Positions 9,001 to 18,665 are shown, counted from the first letter of the stretch. The stretch is 64,000 nucleotides of DNA from JALYUM01 sp036688685 (GCF_036688685.1 NZ_JAQQPS010000012.1:124001-188000), one strand, 5' to 3'. A program made the numbers and translations. Notes: a model not told the origin generated them from the letters alone.

Positions 9001-9471
9001 CCCCCACGTAAAACCACCTGGCGACGACGCTTACCACAGTCGAGGTCGCGGGGCACCTCCAGCTCAAGCTGCAAGGTCTTAGCTTTCCCAGTACCGTCGC
9101 CAATAAAGACTTCAGTCAGGACACAGCCGGATGGCAGCCGAGCAGCAGCGGCGTGGTGAGCTTCATCCGCCACATGGAAGACATCACCCCGGTGCCTCAA
9201 ACCAACCCAGTAAGGTCAAAAGCCTTGTTGGCGGCAGTAGCGTTCGACCGGCAGCAGTTCATGCAAGAGACCAGGCGTGCGCAAAGCAAAGTCAGCAGGC
9301 TAAGCGCAAGCCCGGTCGCCGCTCAGGCAGTTGCCACGGCCAACCCCGACCGTGCGCTGACAACCGCAGGCGAGGGTCCATCCTCAGTATCACGGACATT
9401 CACGGTTCCTGCCGGAGCGTCAACGGTCAAAAGCGGAGGTCAATCGCCGGCGACCTCTACGGGCGCCATGA

Positions 9472-9816
9472 AACGTTCCAGAACGTGAAGCTATCGAAAT
9501 CTGCTGGGCGCATCGCAACGCTGATGGTAACGTCGATCTCACGGCATCGAAAGCGGCGGCGCAAGCCATGGTCAACGGCTATGGAATGGCACACCCTGCT
9601 GCCCTGGCGTCGCGACACACACAAGGATTGGCGGTGGATATGACAATCGGTTGGTCAGGTGACCTCACCATCAACAGGGCTGACGGCACGCCGGTAACGA
9701 TCACCACTGCCCCGCGCACAGGGGCTGGAAATACGAGCCTGCACGGCGTTGGCGCTGGCTATGGCGTGAACAGGCTCGCGAGTGACCCGCCCCACTGGTC
9801 CGACGACGGGCACTAG
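9472..9816 (+). pseudogene. Remnant of M15-type peptidoglycan peptidase domain
   Basis: After a stop at 9469-9471 the frame reads PEREAIEICWAHRNADG, then SRHTQGLAVDMTI and finally DPPHWSDDGH before the stop. The H-x3-G-x-A-x-D pattern and the late P-H-W are the zinc ligands of M15 (D-Ala-D-Ala / LAS-type) peptidases. No start codon with a plausible N-terminus remains. The probable N-terminal part lies in other frames from about 9153 on, so the gene is broken. The alternative is a short catalytic domain translated from an internal ATG at 9568, which I think less likely. Confidence 0.5.
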
Positions 9817-9923
9817 AGCCGTCTCCGGCGCCGGGCAGCGCCCGTAGTCAGGGACGGCAGCTGGCACAACGACAGAAAGACCGACCTATCTTCCTCAGCT
9901 TCCAGGCAACTTGTACACGGTCC

Positions 9924-10316
9924 GGGAAGGCATGGCTCGTCAGCCTCCTGTGCGTCGCGTCGACCGCCGTCGCAGCGCCGCTACGCGCCAGCACACCATC
10001 GGGCGTCGCGAACAGCGCCAGCGATGCCGAGATGAAGAGCATGGCGCGCCGCCATCTTGCAACGCTAGCCGTTGCGGCAAAGGCACGGACCGACGAGGCG
10101 CTGTGCGCTGCTGTTGCATCGTCCGATCAGATGCAACAGTCGCTTGGACTGGATCTCCAACGTAGGCGCGACATAATTTTCGAGCAGTCGCCGTCCGACT
10201 CTGCCGCCCTGCACAAGCTCGACCGCGCTGCAGCCGATGCCGTCGCGCGGCTCCCTGGCGTCGGACTGGCCGTTGGTGCCGAGACGGTGTATCACTATGT
10301 CAGGCATGGTGCGCTG
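9924..10316 (+). pseudogene. Remnant of an exported protein of unknown function
   Basis: One frame reads a good signal peptide (KAWLVSLLCVASTAVAAPLRA) followed by a helical, charged domain (ARTDEALCAAVASSDQMQQ..., LGLDLQRRRDIIFEQS). There is no ATG before the signal segment; the first ATG in the frame (10032) lies after it. I do not recognise the family. It directly follows the M15 remnant, and such pairs can be an exported enzyme with its partner or inhibitor, but that is a guess. The frame then runs into the antisense of nnrS. Confidence 0.35.
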
Positions 10317-10866
10317 GCGTGTCGATGGCCGACGCCATCACCACGATCACCAGGATGGCGGCCTGCACGGGCGCCATTGGTGACAGAGCGAGCCAGCCCA
10401 CGGTGCCAGCGTGGTAGACGCCGTTGGCGACCGCCAGCAAGCCGAGCAGGAATACCAGGAAATAATTACGCCGGTTGCTGCTCTGCTTCAGCACCCGCCA
10501 CAGCGGCCACGTCGCAAGCGGCAGAAAGACCCAGTCGACCACTGCCGCCAGGAGTGGCGGCGCGAACAGCATGACGCCGCGCCCCGCACACCACAACAGC
10601 GCCAGCGCCGCCAGGTGCACGACGGCGGTGGCCATGCCGAACACCATTTCGTGCATGTGCCAGCCGAGGCCGACGTGCAACACCGGCATGGCCGCGCCAT
10701 CGATCCCGCCCAGGTATTGCGCCATCCACAGCCGGATCGCGAGCGCCGCCAGCACTGCTGCGGCAAGATAGAACGGGCGAAAGCCCAGGCGCCAGGGCGG
10801 CCGCGTGCTGCGCCGGGTGGGTGTGGCGCGCGCACCGCGCGGTTCGTCGATGTGCGCAATTTTCAT
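10300..10866 (-). pseudogene. nnrS: Deleted NnrS family membrane protein
   Basis: The N-terminus (PPWRLGFRPFYLAAA, then LGWHMHEMVFG) and a later part (NRRNYFLVFLLGLLAVAN) are those of NnrS, a haem- and copper-containing membrane protein linked to nitric-oxide stress. NnrS normally has about 400 residues and 12 membrane helices; here only 188 remain. The segment after MHEMVFGMATAVV appears to be missing, and the protein ends early at DTPAHHA. It lies downstream of narL on the same strand. I call it a pseudogene. Confidence 0.65.
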
Positions 10867-11013
10867 GGTCTGGCCTGCTCGGGGAACTGCTGTGGCGCGC
10901 CCGCTGGGCGCATAAAAGTGACACAGCAGGTGACACAGCCAGTGTGTGTTCCCGCGCCGCGGGTGGGAAACCGGTGCGCGTTTGCCGTGATGCGTAGCAA
11001 GAATGGCCCGCGG

Positions 11014-11694
11014 TCAGCGGACACTGTTACCCAGGATGCCGTTTTCGACGGCAAAGACGGCCGCCTGCACCCGGCTGGTCAGCTTGAGTTTCTTGAGGAC
11101 GTTCTGCACGTGGATTTTGACGGTGCTTTCGGCCAGGTCGAGCGTGCGCGCAATCGCCTTGTTGCTTTCGCCGCGCGCCAGGCAGCCGATGATGTCGCGC
11201 TCGCGCGGCGTCAGCTTGTCCAGTTCGGATGCAGCCGACGGCGCGCCGCCATGCAGCTGGGCCACCAGTTTCGCCGTCATCGCCTCCGCGACCACCGTCT
11301 CGCCCGCGGCAGCGCGGCGGATGGCGCGGGTCAGGAATTCGGTATCGATATTCTTGAGCAGGTAACCCGTGGCGCCGGCGATCAGCGCGGCTGACAGGTC
11401 GAGTGCATCCTCCGACACGGTCAGCATCACCACGGCGCTGTCGGGACAGTCCTGCAGCAGCAGATGCAGCGTTTCGAGGCCCGACATGCCGGGCATGTGC
11501 AGGTCGAGCAGGATCACCTGCGGCTGCAGCTGCAAGGCGCGCTTGATGCCGTCGACGCCATCGGCCGCCTCGCCCACCACCACGAACTCGGGATTGCGTT
11601 GCAATAAGGAGCGTATGCCGCTGCGAAACAGGGTGTGGTCGTCGATCAGTAACACGCTGATTGCGTTCGAAACCTTGGTAGGGAGATTGTCCAT
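11014..11694 (-). CDS. narL: Nitrate/nitrite response regulator NarL
   Basis: The 226-residue protein has a receiver domain (LLIDDHTLFRSGI, phospho-acceptor Asp in ILLDLHMPGMSG, Lys in GYLLKN). It ends in a LuxR-type helix-turn-helix (LTPRERDIIGCLARGESNKAIARTL). It lies 21 bp after narX and in the nar cluster, so NarL is the natural call. Phosphorylated NarL activates nitrate-respiration genes and represses others. The start at 11694 follows a weak ribosome site; a start a few codons later is possible. Confidence 0.9.
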   Translation of the reverse strand: MDNLPTKVSNAISVLLIDDHTLFRSGIRSLLQRNPEFVVVGEAADGVDGIKRALQLQPQVILLDLHMPGMSGLETLHLLLQDCPDSAVVMLTVSEDALDLSAALIAGATGYLLKNIDTEFLTRAIRRAAAGETVVAEAMTAKLVAQLHGGAPSAASELDKLTPRERDIIGCLARGESNKAIARTLDLAESTVKIHVQNVLKKLKLTSRVQAAVFAVENGILGNSVR

Positions 11695-11715
11695 GGGGTG
11701 CGCATTCCTTGTTAT

Positions 11716-13623
11716 TCAGGCGGCACGGCGCAGCGCGCCTGCCAGTTGCAACTCGACGCGGGTACCCGCGCCGGGCGCGGAGTCGACTGTCAGGACCGCT
11801 TCCAGGCGGCGCGCGCGCTCGCCCATGATGTGGATCCCGATATGGCCGTCGCCCTCGCCGCCCGCCAGCGCGGGCACGAAGCCCTTGCCGTCATCTTCGA
11901 TGGTCAACAGGAAATCGTGGTCGTCGCGCAGGCGTACCCACACGTGCTGCGCGGCGGCGTGCTTGCGCACGTTCGACAGCGCTTCCTGCACGATGAACAA
12001 CAGTTGCAGTTGCTGTTCGCGCGGGAACGGTGCGCCATCGGTGTCGGCCACCAGTGTGATGTCGATCCCGGTCTGGCGCCGGAACTTTTCCACGGCCACC
12101 TCGAGCGACTGGACAAAATTTCCCTCTTGCAGGCGCGTGCGGTAATTCTGCAGCAGTTCACGGACATCCTGGTAACTCTCTTCCACGCCGATGCGCAGCG
12201 CCGGCACGATGGTGGCGACGTCGTCGTACTGGCGCTGCGCCAGCGACTGCTCCAGCATCTGCACCTGCAAATTGAGGTAGTTGAGGCTTTGCGCGATGCT
12301 GTCGTGCAGCCCTTGCGCCACCAGGTTGCGCTCTTCGGAGATGGCCATTTCGCGCTCGCGCTCGGCCAGGCGCTGGTTTTCGATGGCCGTGCCCAGTAAC
12401 TGTCCCAGCGTTTCGAGCAACGCCGTCTGGCCGGCATTCAAGGTCGTCGCCTGGCGGAAATGCAGGTTGAAAAAACCCAGGTGCTGGCTCTGCGCAAAAA
12501 TGTGAAAGACCGACACGGTGACGAACCCCGCACGCTGGCACGTCAGGCGCTGCGTTTCGGGCATGCGGCGCATGTCGTGCACGACCGAGATTTTTTTCAG
12601 TGCCGCGTCGCCACACAGGCAATCGCCCACCTTGAGGCAGTGGTCGGCCGCCAGCAGCTCCGGCGACAGGCCCTGGTGGCACATCATGTGCAGGATGCCG
12701 CGGGTCGGGTCGAGCACCCGCACCGAGCCGCCTTCGGCGTGGAAAAAAGTGCGGATCCGCGTGAGGAAGCCGGAACACAGCGATTCGGCCGATTGCGCCT
12801 GTTGCAGGAACGACGCACTCTCAAACAGCAGTGCCAGCTCGCGGTTGCGGCCCTCCAGCGCCACGGTCTTGGTTTCGACCAGCTGTTCAAGGTTGCCGTA
12901 CAGTTCGTGCAAGCGGTCCGCCATCAGGTTGAAGTCCTGTGCCAGCCGCCCGAACTCGTCCTTGCTGTCGACCGGCAGGCGTACCGAAAAATCCTGCTTG
13001 CGCATGCGTTCGATGGCCACTTGCAGCCGCTGTACCGGCGCGATGATCATATTGAACAATGTGTAGGTAATCCCCACTGTGCCCAGCAATGCCAGCGCCA
13101 GCAGGAGCAATTGCGAGCCGCGCAGCCAGAGCGCGCTCGATTCGGCGTCCTGTTCGATCAGCGCGACCAGCACGTCGAGCTGCCCGACGAACCGGTCGAT
13201 ATCGCCTTCCAGCCTGTCAGTGCCGGGGCCGCGGCCGGCCAGCGTGGCCAGCACCTGCGGGCGCAACTGGCCGCGCCAATGCGCGCCAGCCAGGTCGAGG
13301 CCACCGCGAATTGCCCCGCCCGACGGCAACAGCAGCGGCCGCTGCGGATCGCCGCGGCGCAGCAGCGCCAGCGTGTCGTCGAGGCGCTTGATTTGCGCCC
13401 GCAGCTGTTCCTGGCGCGCGCCATCGACAGCAGTCGCCGGCCGGTCGACGAGCAGCATGCCCAGACGATAGCTGTCCATGCGCAGGCTGCCCGTGACATT
13501 GATGGCGGCCGCGCTGCCCTGCAACTCCCATGACAGCAGCAACGTGGTGCCGATAACGGCCAGCGCCATGAACAGATACCCGAGCAGCAGGCCGACAATG
13601 CGGGTCGACAGTTTCTGCCACAT
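11716..13623 (-). CDS. narX: Nitrate/nitrite sensor histidine kinase NarX type
   Basis: Domains in order: a membrane helix, a periplasmic part that opens with a NarX P-box (NVTGSLRMDSYRLGML), a second membrane helix, HAMP, a GAF-like central module with a Cys cluster (DHCLKVGDCLCGDAALKK), and a HisKA_3 kinase with the His in GLHDSIAQSLNYL. The chain ends in a HATPase domain with DDGKGF. The P-box binds nitrate in NarX. I chose MWQKLSTRIV at 13623; an ATG at 13647 adds eight residues. It is co-directional with narL, 21 bp ahead of it. Confidence 0.9.
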   Translation of the reverse strand: MWQKLSTRIVGLLLGYLFMALAVIGTTLLLSWELQGSAAAINVTGSLRMDSYRLGMLLVDRPATAVDGARQEQLRAQIKRLDDTLALLRRGDPQRPLLLPSGGAIRGGLDLAGAHWRGQLRPQVLATLAGRGPGTDRLEGDIDRFVGQLDVLVALIEQDAESSALWLRGSQLLLLALALLGTVGITYTLFNMIIAPVQRLQVAIERMRKQDFSVRLPVDSKDEFGRLAQDFNLMADRLHELYGNLEQLVETKTVALEGRNRELALLFESASFLQQAQSAESLCSGFLTRIRTFFHAEGGSVRVLDPTRGILHMMCHQGLSPELLAADHCLKVGDCLCGDAALKKISVVHDMRRMPETQRLTCQRAGFVTVSVFHIFAQSQHLGFFNLHFRQATTLNAGQTALLETLGQLLGTAIENQRLAEREREMAISEERNLVAQGLHDSIAQSLNYLNLQVQMLEQSLAQRQYDDVATIVPALRIGVEESYQDVRELLQNYRTRLQEGNFVQSLEVAVEKFRRQTGIDITLVADTDGAPFPREQQLQLLFIVQEALSNVRKHAAAQHVWVRLRDDHDFLLTIEDDGKGFVPALAGGEGDGHIGIHIMGERARRLEAVLTVDSAPGAGTRVELQLAGALRRAA

Positions 13624-13772
13624 CGAGATGACGAGGGGGGTCAGCACGGCGCACCTGCACGCGGGCTTGGCGGTACGCGACCTGGCTCAGCGTGAGGCAT
13701 GAAGACTCCAGAGGGAAAGTTTGAAAATACGTGCAACCGAGTATACACGCCGGATTCAAAGACACATGGACG

Positions 13773-14747
13773 TCACCCGCCCGTCTGCGACATGAAACGG
13801 ATGATCTTGTCGGGCTGACGGGTAAAGTCGTGCTGCTCGGGCTTGCGTTCGATGGCCACGCGGATCGCCTGTTCCAGGTCGGCGTCGCTGGCGCCCGCGC
13901 GCAGCAACGGGCGCAGTTCGTATTTTTCTTCCTGACCCAGGCACATGTAGAGCGTGCCATCCACGGCCAGGCGCACGCGGTTGCAGCTGGCGCAAAAATG
14001 CTGCGACATGGGGGTGATGAAGCCGATGCTGGTGTGGCCGTCGGGCGTGGACAGGTAGCGCGCAGGACCGCCACCCAGTGTGGCAGTTTGCGGCTGCAGG
14101 CCGAATTTGACGCGCAGTCGGTCGTATTCGCCATGCAGCGGCAAATAGGCGCTGTCCTGCCCGGTGGAGCCCATCGGCATCACCTCGATCAAACGCAGTA
14201 TGAAGTGCTGCTCGATGCAAAAAGCTGCCATGGCGTCGATTTCGTGGTCGTTCACGCCGCGCATGGCCACCATATTGATTTTGATGGGATCGAAGCCCGC
14301 CGCCTTCCCTGCCGCCAGCCCTTGCAGGATCGATGGCAGGCTGTCGCGGCCGGTGATGCGGGCCATGCCAGCGTGGTCGAGCGAGTCGAGGCTGACGTTG
14401 ATGCGCGCCACACCGGCTGCCTTGAGGGCCGTTGCGTGGCGCGCCAGCATGGTGGCGTTCGTCGAGATCGACAAGTCTTCCAGGCCCGGCAAGGCGGCCA
14501 GGCGCCCTGCCAGTTGCGGCAGGTGGCGCCGGGTCAGCGGCTCGCCGCCGGTCAGGCGCACGCGCCGCGTTCCCAGGCGCGCAAACGCGGCCACGACCCG
14601 CTCGATTTCGTCGAACGTGAGCCAGTCGGCAGGTTCTTCGAAGCCTTTGAATTCGGGCGGCATGCAGTAGGTGCAGCGCAAATCACAACGGTCGGTAACC
14701 GATACCCGCAAGTAGTCGAAGGACCGACCAAACCGGTCGCGTAACAT
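13773..14747 (-). CDS. moaA: GTP 3',8-cyclase MoaA (molybdopterin synthesis)
   Basis: The radical-SAM motif is CDLRCTYCMPP near residue 22. The C-terminal second cluster motif is HFCASCNRVRLAVDGTLYMCLG, as in MoaA. The enzyme turns GTP into the first intermediate of molybdopterin, the cofactor NarG needs. ATG 14747 is set by an AGGAG on the minus strand 6 bases upstream. The C-terminus (DFTRQPDKIIRFMSQTGG) lacks the usual Gly-Gly end and has an extra aromatic/Met tail but keeps the terminal GG. Its place between narI/parvulin and narX suggests a copy serving nitrate respiration. Confidence 0.92.
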   Translation of the reverse strand: MLRDRFGRSFDYLRVSVTDRCDLRCTYCMPPEFKGFEEPADWLTFDEIERVVAAFARLGTRRVRLTGGEPLTRRHLPQLAGRLAALPGLEDLSISTNATMLARHATALKAAGVARINVSLDSLDHAGMARITGRDSLPSILQGLAAGKAAGFDPIKINMVAMRGVNDHEIDAMAAFCIEQHFILRLIEVMPMGSTGQDSAYLPLHGEYDRLRVKFGLQPQTATLGGGPARYLSTPDGHTSIGFITPMSQHFCASCNRVRLAVDGTLYMCLGQEEKYELRPLLRAGASDADLEQAIRVAIERKPEQHDFTRQPDKIIRFMSQTGG

Positions 14748-14804
14748 CGCGCTCTCCTGGTGGCATGGGGGAAGTTGATTGTAGCGATGCCCGGCGCGCG
14801 TGGC

Positions 14805-14832
14805 ACTAGGCATGACGACTTAGTCACTTTGG
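14805..14832. promoter_or_regulatory. Candidate regulatory element upstream of moaA
   Basis: This stretch holds ACTAGG, then the palindrome GACTTAGTC at 14817-14825, which runs into TCACTTTGG. The 14-mer CTTAGTCACTTTGG (14819-14832) matches elements upstream of narK1 and narG with one or two changes. It lies 58-85 bp upstream of the moaA ATG. Binding by NarL is a guess from context; the motif is not the classical TACYYMT heptamer. Confidence 0.45.
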
Positions 14833-14967
14833 GCAAATGGACAGGCATCGCGCGGCATCACTGCCCGGACAACAACCCGGCGATCCGTTTTTCGAGGCTG
14901 CCAGCGCGGTAAGGCGTGGCATCTGCTCAACACTGCTGCACGAACGACCAGCGCCACCCCGCCGGCG

Positions 14968-15714
14968 CTACTGCACCAGCGGCGTAGCGGCGCCTTCCAG
15001 CTCGACGCCCTCGATACCGGCGCGCCCCACCAGGATGTGCAGGTACTGGTGCAAAGCGCGCTGCCACGACTGGCGCCGCAGCGCGTCGGCCACCTGCATG
15101 TGCACCGCGTCGAACGGCACCTGCTTGCCCTCCACCGTGCGCTCGGCCTGCACGATGTGCAGGCCGAAGCGGGTTTCCAGCAGGCGGCCCGACAACTCCC
15201 CCGGCTGCAAACGGAACAGCAGGTCTTCGAACTCGGGCACGCACTGGCCCCGGGCCAGCTGGCCCAGGCTGCCGCCGACTGCCCCGGACGGGCAGTTCGA
15301 ATACTCGCGCGCCAGCGCGTCGAAGCGCTCGGGACGCACGCGCAGTTCGTCGAGGATCAGCTCGGCCGTGTCGCGCAACAATTCCAAAGGCGCCGATGCC
15401 GTCACCTGGAACAGGATGTGGCGCGCCTCAACCATGGCGCCGCTGGAAAAGCGCGCCAGCTGGCTTTGGTAATAGCGCAGGCAGGCGGCCGCATCCGGTT
15501 CCGGAACCAGCACTTCCTGCGCGAACAACGCTTCGATGCGCACGTCCTCATCAGGCTGCTCGAAGCCCAGCCGCGCCGCTTCCTGCAACAACACCTGGCG
15601 CAGCACCAGTTCGTGCACGGCCTGCTTGAGCGGATTGGCCGCGCCCTGGTGGTGCGGCAATTCGCGTTCGATGGTGGCGTCGCTCAGTTCGACGCCGTTG
15701 ACAGCAATGCTCAT
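14968..15714 (-). CDS. Parvulin-type peptidyl-prolyl isomerase of the nar operon
   Basis: The 248-residue protein has an N-terminal helical part and a parvulin domain (EARHILFQV..., FDALAREYSNCPSGAVGGSLGQL, FGLHIVQAE). No signal peptide is seen, so it acts in the cytoplasm. It starts 18 bp after the narI stop on the same strand. Such NifM/PpiC-like genes follow narI in many betaproteobacteria and probably help fold or mature the nitrate reductase; this is inference from context. Confidence 0.87.
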   Translation of the reverse strand: MSIAVNGVELSDATIERELPHHQGAANPLKQAVHELVLRQVLLQEAARLGFEQPDEDVRIEALFAQEVLVPEPDAAACLRYYQSQLARFSSGAMVEARHILFQVTASAPLELLRDTAELILDELRVRPERFDALAREYSNCPSGAVGGSLGQLARGQCVPEFEDLLFRLQPGELSGRLLETRFGLHIVQAERTVEGKQVPFDAVHMQVADALRRQSWQRALHQYLHILVGRAGIEGVELEGAATPLVQ

Positions 15715-15732
15715 GGTGTTCTCCTGATCTGA

Positions 15733-16416
15733 TTAACGCGCGCGCACGAGTTGCCATGCGCGGCCCAGGTAGCCGAGGGCGCCGAAGCCGCTCCACACGT
15801 GCACCAGGCGGGTGAACGGGAAGATGACGAACAGCGACATGCCCATGAACAGGTGCAGCTTGAACACCAGCGGCGCGTCGATGACGAACCCGGCAGCGTC
15901 GCCGCGGAACGTCAGCACGTGCTGGGCCCAGGTCATCAGCAGCACCATCATGTGGCCGTCCATGTGCGACGCCGATGCGAAGATCGACGACAGGCCCAGC
16001 AGCAGCGTGGCCAGGATCCAGAACAGCACGACCTTGTCCTTGAAGGTGGTGACTTTCATCAGGCGGTCGCTCGAGAAGCGGCGTGCCAGCAGCAGCACCA
16101 GGCCGACCAGCGTCAGCAGGCCCATGAAGCCGCCGGCCACCATCGCGACCATCTGCTTGGTGCCGTGTTCGACGCCGAGGAAGTCCCACACCGCAACTGG
16201 CGTCAGCAGGCCCACCACATGGCCGCCGAACAGGCCGAGAATGCCGATGTGGAACAGCGGGCTGGCCAGGCGCAGCATGCCCGTGTGCAGGGTCTGGCTC
16301 GATTCGGATTTCCACGTGTATTGCTCACGGTCGAAACGGATCAGGCTGCCCAGCAGGAACACGGCCAGCGCGATGTAGGGATAGATTCCAAACAGGAATT
16401 GATTCAGATAGTTCAT
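15733..16416 (-). CDS. narI: Respiratory nitrate reductase gamma subunit NarI
   Basis: The 227-residue protein has about five membrane helices and starts MNYLNQFLFGIYPYIALAVFLLG, typical of NarI. Histidines in membrane segments (HTGMLRLASPLFHIGILGLFGGH, and H near LVHVW) are those that hold the two b-type haems. NarI takes electrons from quinol and passes them to NarH. It is 10 bp downstream of narJ. Confidence 0.95.
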   Translation of the reverse strand: MNYLNQFLFGIYPYIALAVFLLGSLIRFDREQYTWKSESSQTLHTGMLRLASPLFHIGILGLFGGHVVGLLTPVAVWDFLGVEHGTKQMVAMVAGGFMGLLTLVGLVLLLARRFSSDRLMKVTTFKDKVVLFWILATLLLGLSSIFASASHMDGHMMVLLMTWAQHVLTFRGDAAGFVIDAPLVFKLHLFMGMSLFVIFPFTRLVHVWSGFGALGYLGRAWQLVRAR

Positions 16417-16426
16417 GTCAGCTCCT

Positions 16427-17089
16427 TCAAGTGCGCTGCGCGGCAGCGGCCTTGGGATAGAAATTGATCGGTTGCGTGATCGACCGCGCGCCCGCCATGG
16501 TTTTGAGCAACGGCTCGACGCCGTCGGCGCCGGGGCCGAAGGTTTCCAGCGCCTCGTCCATGTCGCGCACCGGCGGCTCGGACAACACCTCTGCCACCAC
16601 CGGGCTCATCGTTTCAAGCAGGGCGAACACGCAGGCGTACGGGCTGCCATTGGCCGCCAGCTTGCGGCCGATGTGCGCCAGCACGTGGATCGCGTCGCCC
16701 AGCAGGCGCCGCGCTTCTTGCTCGTCCTGCTGGCCGATGAATTCGAGGAACAGCGGCACGAAGTCGGGCAAATCATTGCCGACCATTTGCAAACCGTGCC
16801 GGCTGTATTCGGCCAGCAGGTCGACCATGGCCTGGCCGCGGTCGCGCGATTCGCCGTGGATGTGCTCGAACAGGTGCAGCGAGTGCGATGGATTGCGGTC
16901 GAACGTCATCACATACTGCTGCTGCAGGTCGATCAACGGCGTGGTGGCCAGATGCACGAACAGTGCGCCCAGTTGCGTCAGCGCGCCCTCGTGTGTGGTG
17001 AGGCAGGTCCCGAGTTCCGGCAGGGCTTCCACCAGGTCCTGCTCGGGATACTGCAGCAGGGCCGATAATACTTGATAGGTTTTCATCAT
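16427..17089 (-). CDS. narJ: Nitrate reductase assembly chaperone NarJ
   Basis: The 220-residue acidic helical protein shows the TorD/NarJ-family pattern QQQYVMTFDRNPSHSLHLFEHIHGESRDRGQAM. NarJ binds apo-NarG and allows insertion of the molybdenum cofactor and iron-sulphur clusters. It lies between narH (19 bp) and narI (10 bp). Confidence 0.95.
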   Translation of the reverse strand: MMKTYQVLSALLQYPEQDLVEALPELGTCLTTHEGALTQLGALFVHLATTPLIDLQQQYVMTFDRNPSHSLHLFEHIHGESRDRGQAMVDLLAEYSRHGLQMVGNDLPDFVPLFLEFIGQQDEQEARRLLGDAIHVLAHIGRKLAANGSPYACVFALLETMSPVVAEVLSEPPVRDMDEALETFGPGADGVEPLLKTMAGARSITQPINFYPKAAAAQRT

Positions 17090-17108
17090 TTATCCTTAGT
17101 GGCGACGC

Positions 17109-18665
17109 TCAGGCATCGTGGTTGTCCGGCTTCTTGCGCGACTTCGGCATGGCCATGAAAATCGCCGAACCCTGCTTCTTCTTGCCGAACAAACTCGGCT
17201 CGCTGACGCCGTCCGAACAGCCGTTGCCGAAACTGAAACCACAACTGCCCTTCTCGTTGAAACTGTCTTCCGCCATTTCCTTGTGGCTGCTCGGAATAAC
17301 GAAACGGTCTTCGTAATTCGCAATCGCCATGATGTGGTACATGTCTTCGACAGTGGCCTGGTCCAGGCCCACTTGCTCCAGCACTTCCAGGTTGACAACC
17401 TTCTCGACACTCTTGCTGCGCATGTAGGCACGCATGGCCAGCATCCGGTCGAGCGCCTTGATGATTGGCGGCTGGTCGCCGGCGGTGAGCAGGTTGGCCA
17501 GGTACTGCACGGGAATCCTCAGGCTCTGCGTGTCGGGCAGGATGCCGTTGCGGCCCATGCGGCCCGATTCGGCAGCGGCCTGGATCGGCGACAGCGGCGG
17601 GATGTACCAGACCATTGGCAAGGTGCGGTATTCCGGATGCAGCGGGAACGCCACTTTCCATTGCACGGCCATCTTGTAGACCGGCGAGCGCCTGGCCGAT
17701 TCCAGCCAGCTGTCGGGAATGCCTTGCAGGCGCGCTTCGGCAATGATGGCCGGATCGTGCGGGTCGAGGAACAGGCCCAGCTGCGACGGATACAGGTCGC
17801 GCGGGTCAGCCACCGATGCGGCCGCTTCGATCTTGTCGGCGTCGTACAGCAGCACGCCCAGGTAACGGATGCGGCCGACACAGGTTTCCGAACACACCGT
17901 CGGCTGGCCCGCTTCGATGCGCGGATAGCAGAAGGTGCATTTCTCGGCCTTGCCGGACGACCAGTTGTAATAAATCTTCTTGTACGGGCAACCGGAGATG
18001 CACATGCGCCAGCCGCGGCACTTGTCCTGGTCGATCAGCACGATGCCGTCGTCTTCGCGCTTGTAGACCGAGCCGGATGGGCACGACGCCACGCAGGTCG
18101 GGTTCAGGCAATGCTCGCACAGGCGCGGCAAATACATCATGAAGGTGTTTTCGAACGTGCCGTACATCTCCTTCTGCATGTTGTCGAACAGCTTGTCCTG
18201 GCTGCGCTTGGCGAACTCGCCGCCCAGGTCGTCTTCCCAGTTCGGGCCCCATTCGATCTTTTCCATCTTCTTGCCGGTCAACACCGAGATCGGCCGCGCC
18301 GTCGGCGGCGTTTCCGACAGCGGCGCGTTCTGCAGGCGCTCGTAGTCGTAGGTGAACGGCTCGTAGTATTCGTCGATCTGCGGCAGGTTCGGGTTGGCGA
18401 AGATGTTCGCCAGAATTTTCAGCCGGCTGCCCTGGCGTGGCTCGAGCTTGCCGGCCGCGGTGCGGGTCCAGCCGCCCTTCCATTTATCCTGGTTTTCCCA
18501 CTGCTTCGGATAACCGATGCCGGGCTTGGTTTCGACGTTGTTGAACCAGGCGTACTCGACGCCGTCGCGGCTGGTCCAGACGTTCTTGCAAGTGACCGAA
18601 CAAGTGTGGCAGCCGATGCACTTGTCCAGGTTCAGGACCATCCCGATTTGCGCTCTGATTTTCAT
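17109..18665 (-). CDS. narH: Respiratory nitrate reductase beta subunit NarH
   Basis: The 518-residue iron-sulphur protein has four Cys-rich groups: CIGCHTCSVTCKNVW at the N-terminus, CEHCLNPTCVASCPSG, CRGWRMCISGCPYKK and CTFCYPRIEAGQPTVCSETC. The Trp in CRGWRMC replaces a Cys, which in NarH gives one [3Fe-4S] beside three [4Fe-4S] clusters. It passes electrons from NarI to NarG on the cytoplasmic face. Its start overlaps the narG stop by 4 bp. Confidence 0.96.
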   Translation of the reverse strand: MKIRAQIGMVLNLDKCIGCHTCSVTCKNVWTSRDGVEYAWFNNVETKPGIGYPKQWENQDKWKGGWTRTAAGKLEPRQGSRLKILANIFANPNLPQIDEYYEPFTYDYERLQNAPLSETPPTARPISVLTGKKMEKIEWGPNWEDDLGGEFAKRSQDKLFDNMQKEMYGTFENTFMMYLPRLCEHCLNPTCVASCPSGSVYKREDDGIVLIDQDKCRGWRMCISGCPYKKIYYNWSSGKAEKCTFCYPRIEAGQPTVCSETCVGRIRYLGVLLYDADKIEAAASVADPRDLYPSQLGLFLDPHDPAIIAEARLQGIPDSWLESARRSPVYKMAVQWKVAFPLHPEYRTLPMVWYIPPLSPIQAAAESGRMGRNGILPDTQSLRIPVQYLANLLTAGDQPPIIKALDRMLAMRAYMRSKSVEKVVNLEVLEQVGLDQATVEDMYHIMAIANYEDRFVIPSSHKEMAEDSFNEKGSCGFSFGNGCSDGVSEPSLFGKKKQGSAIFMAMPKSRKKPDNHDA

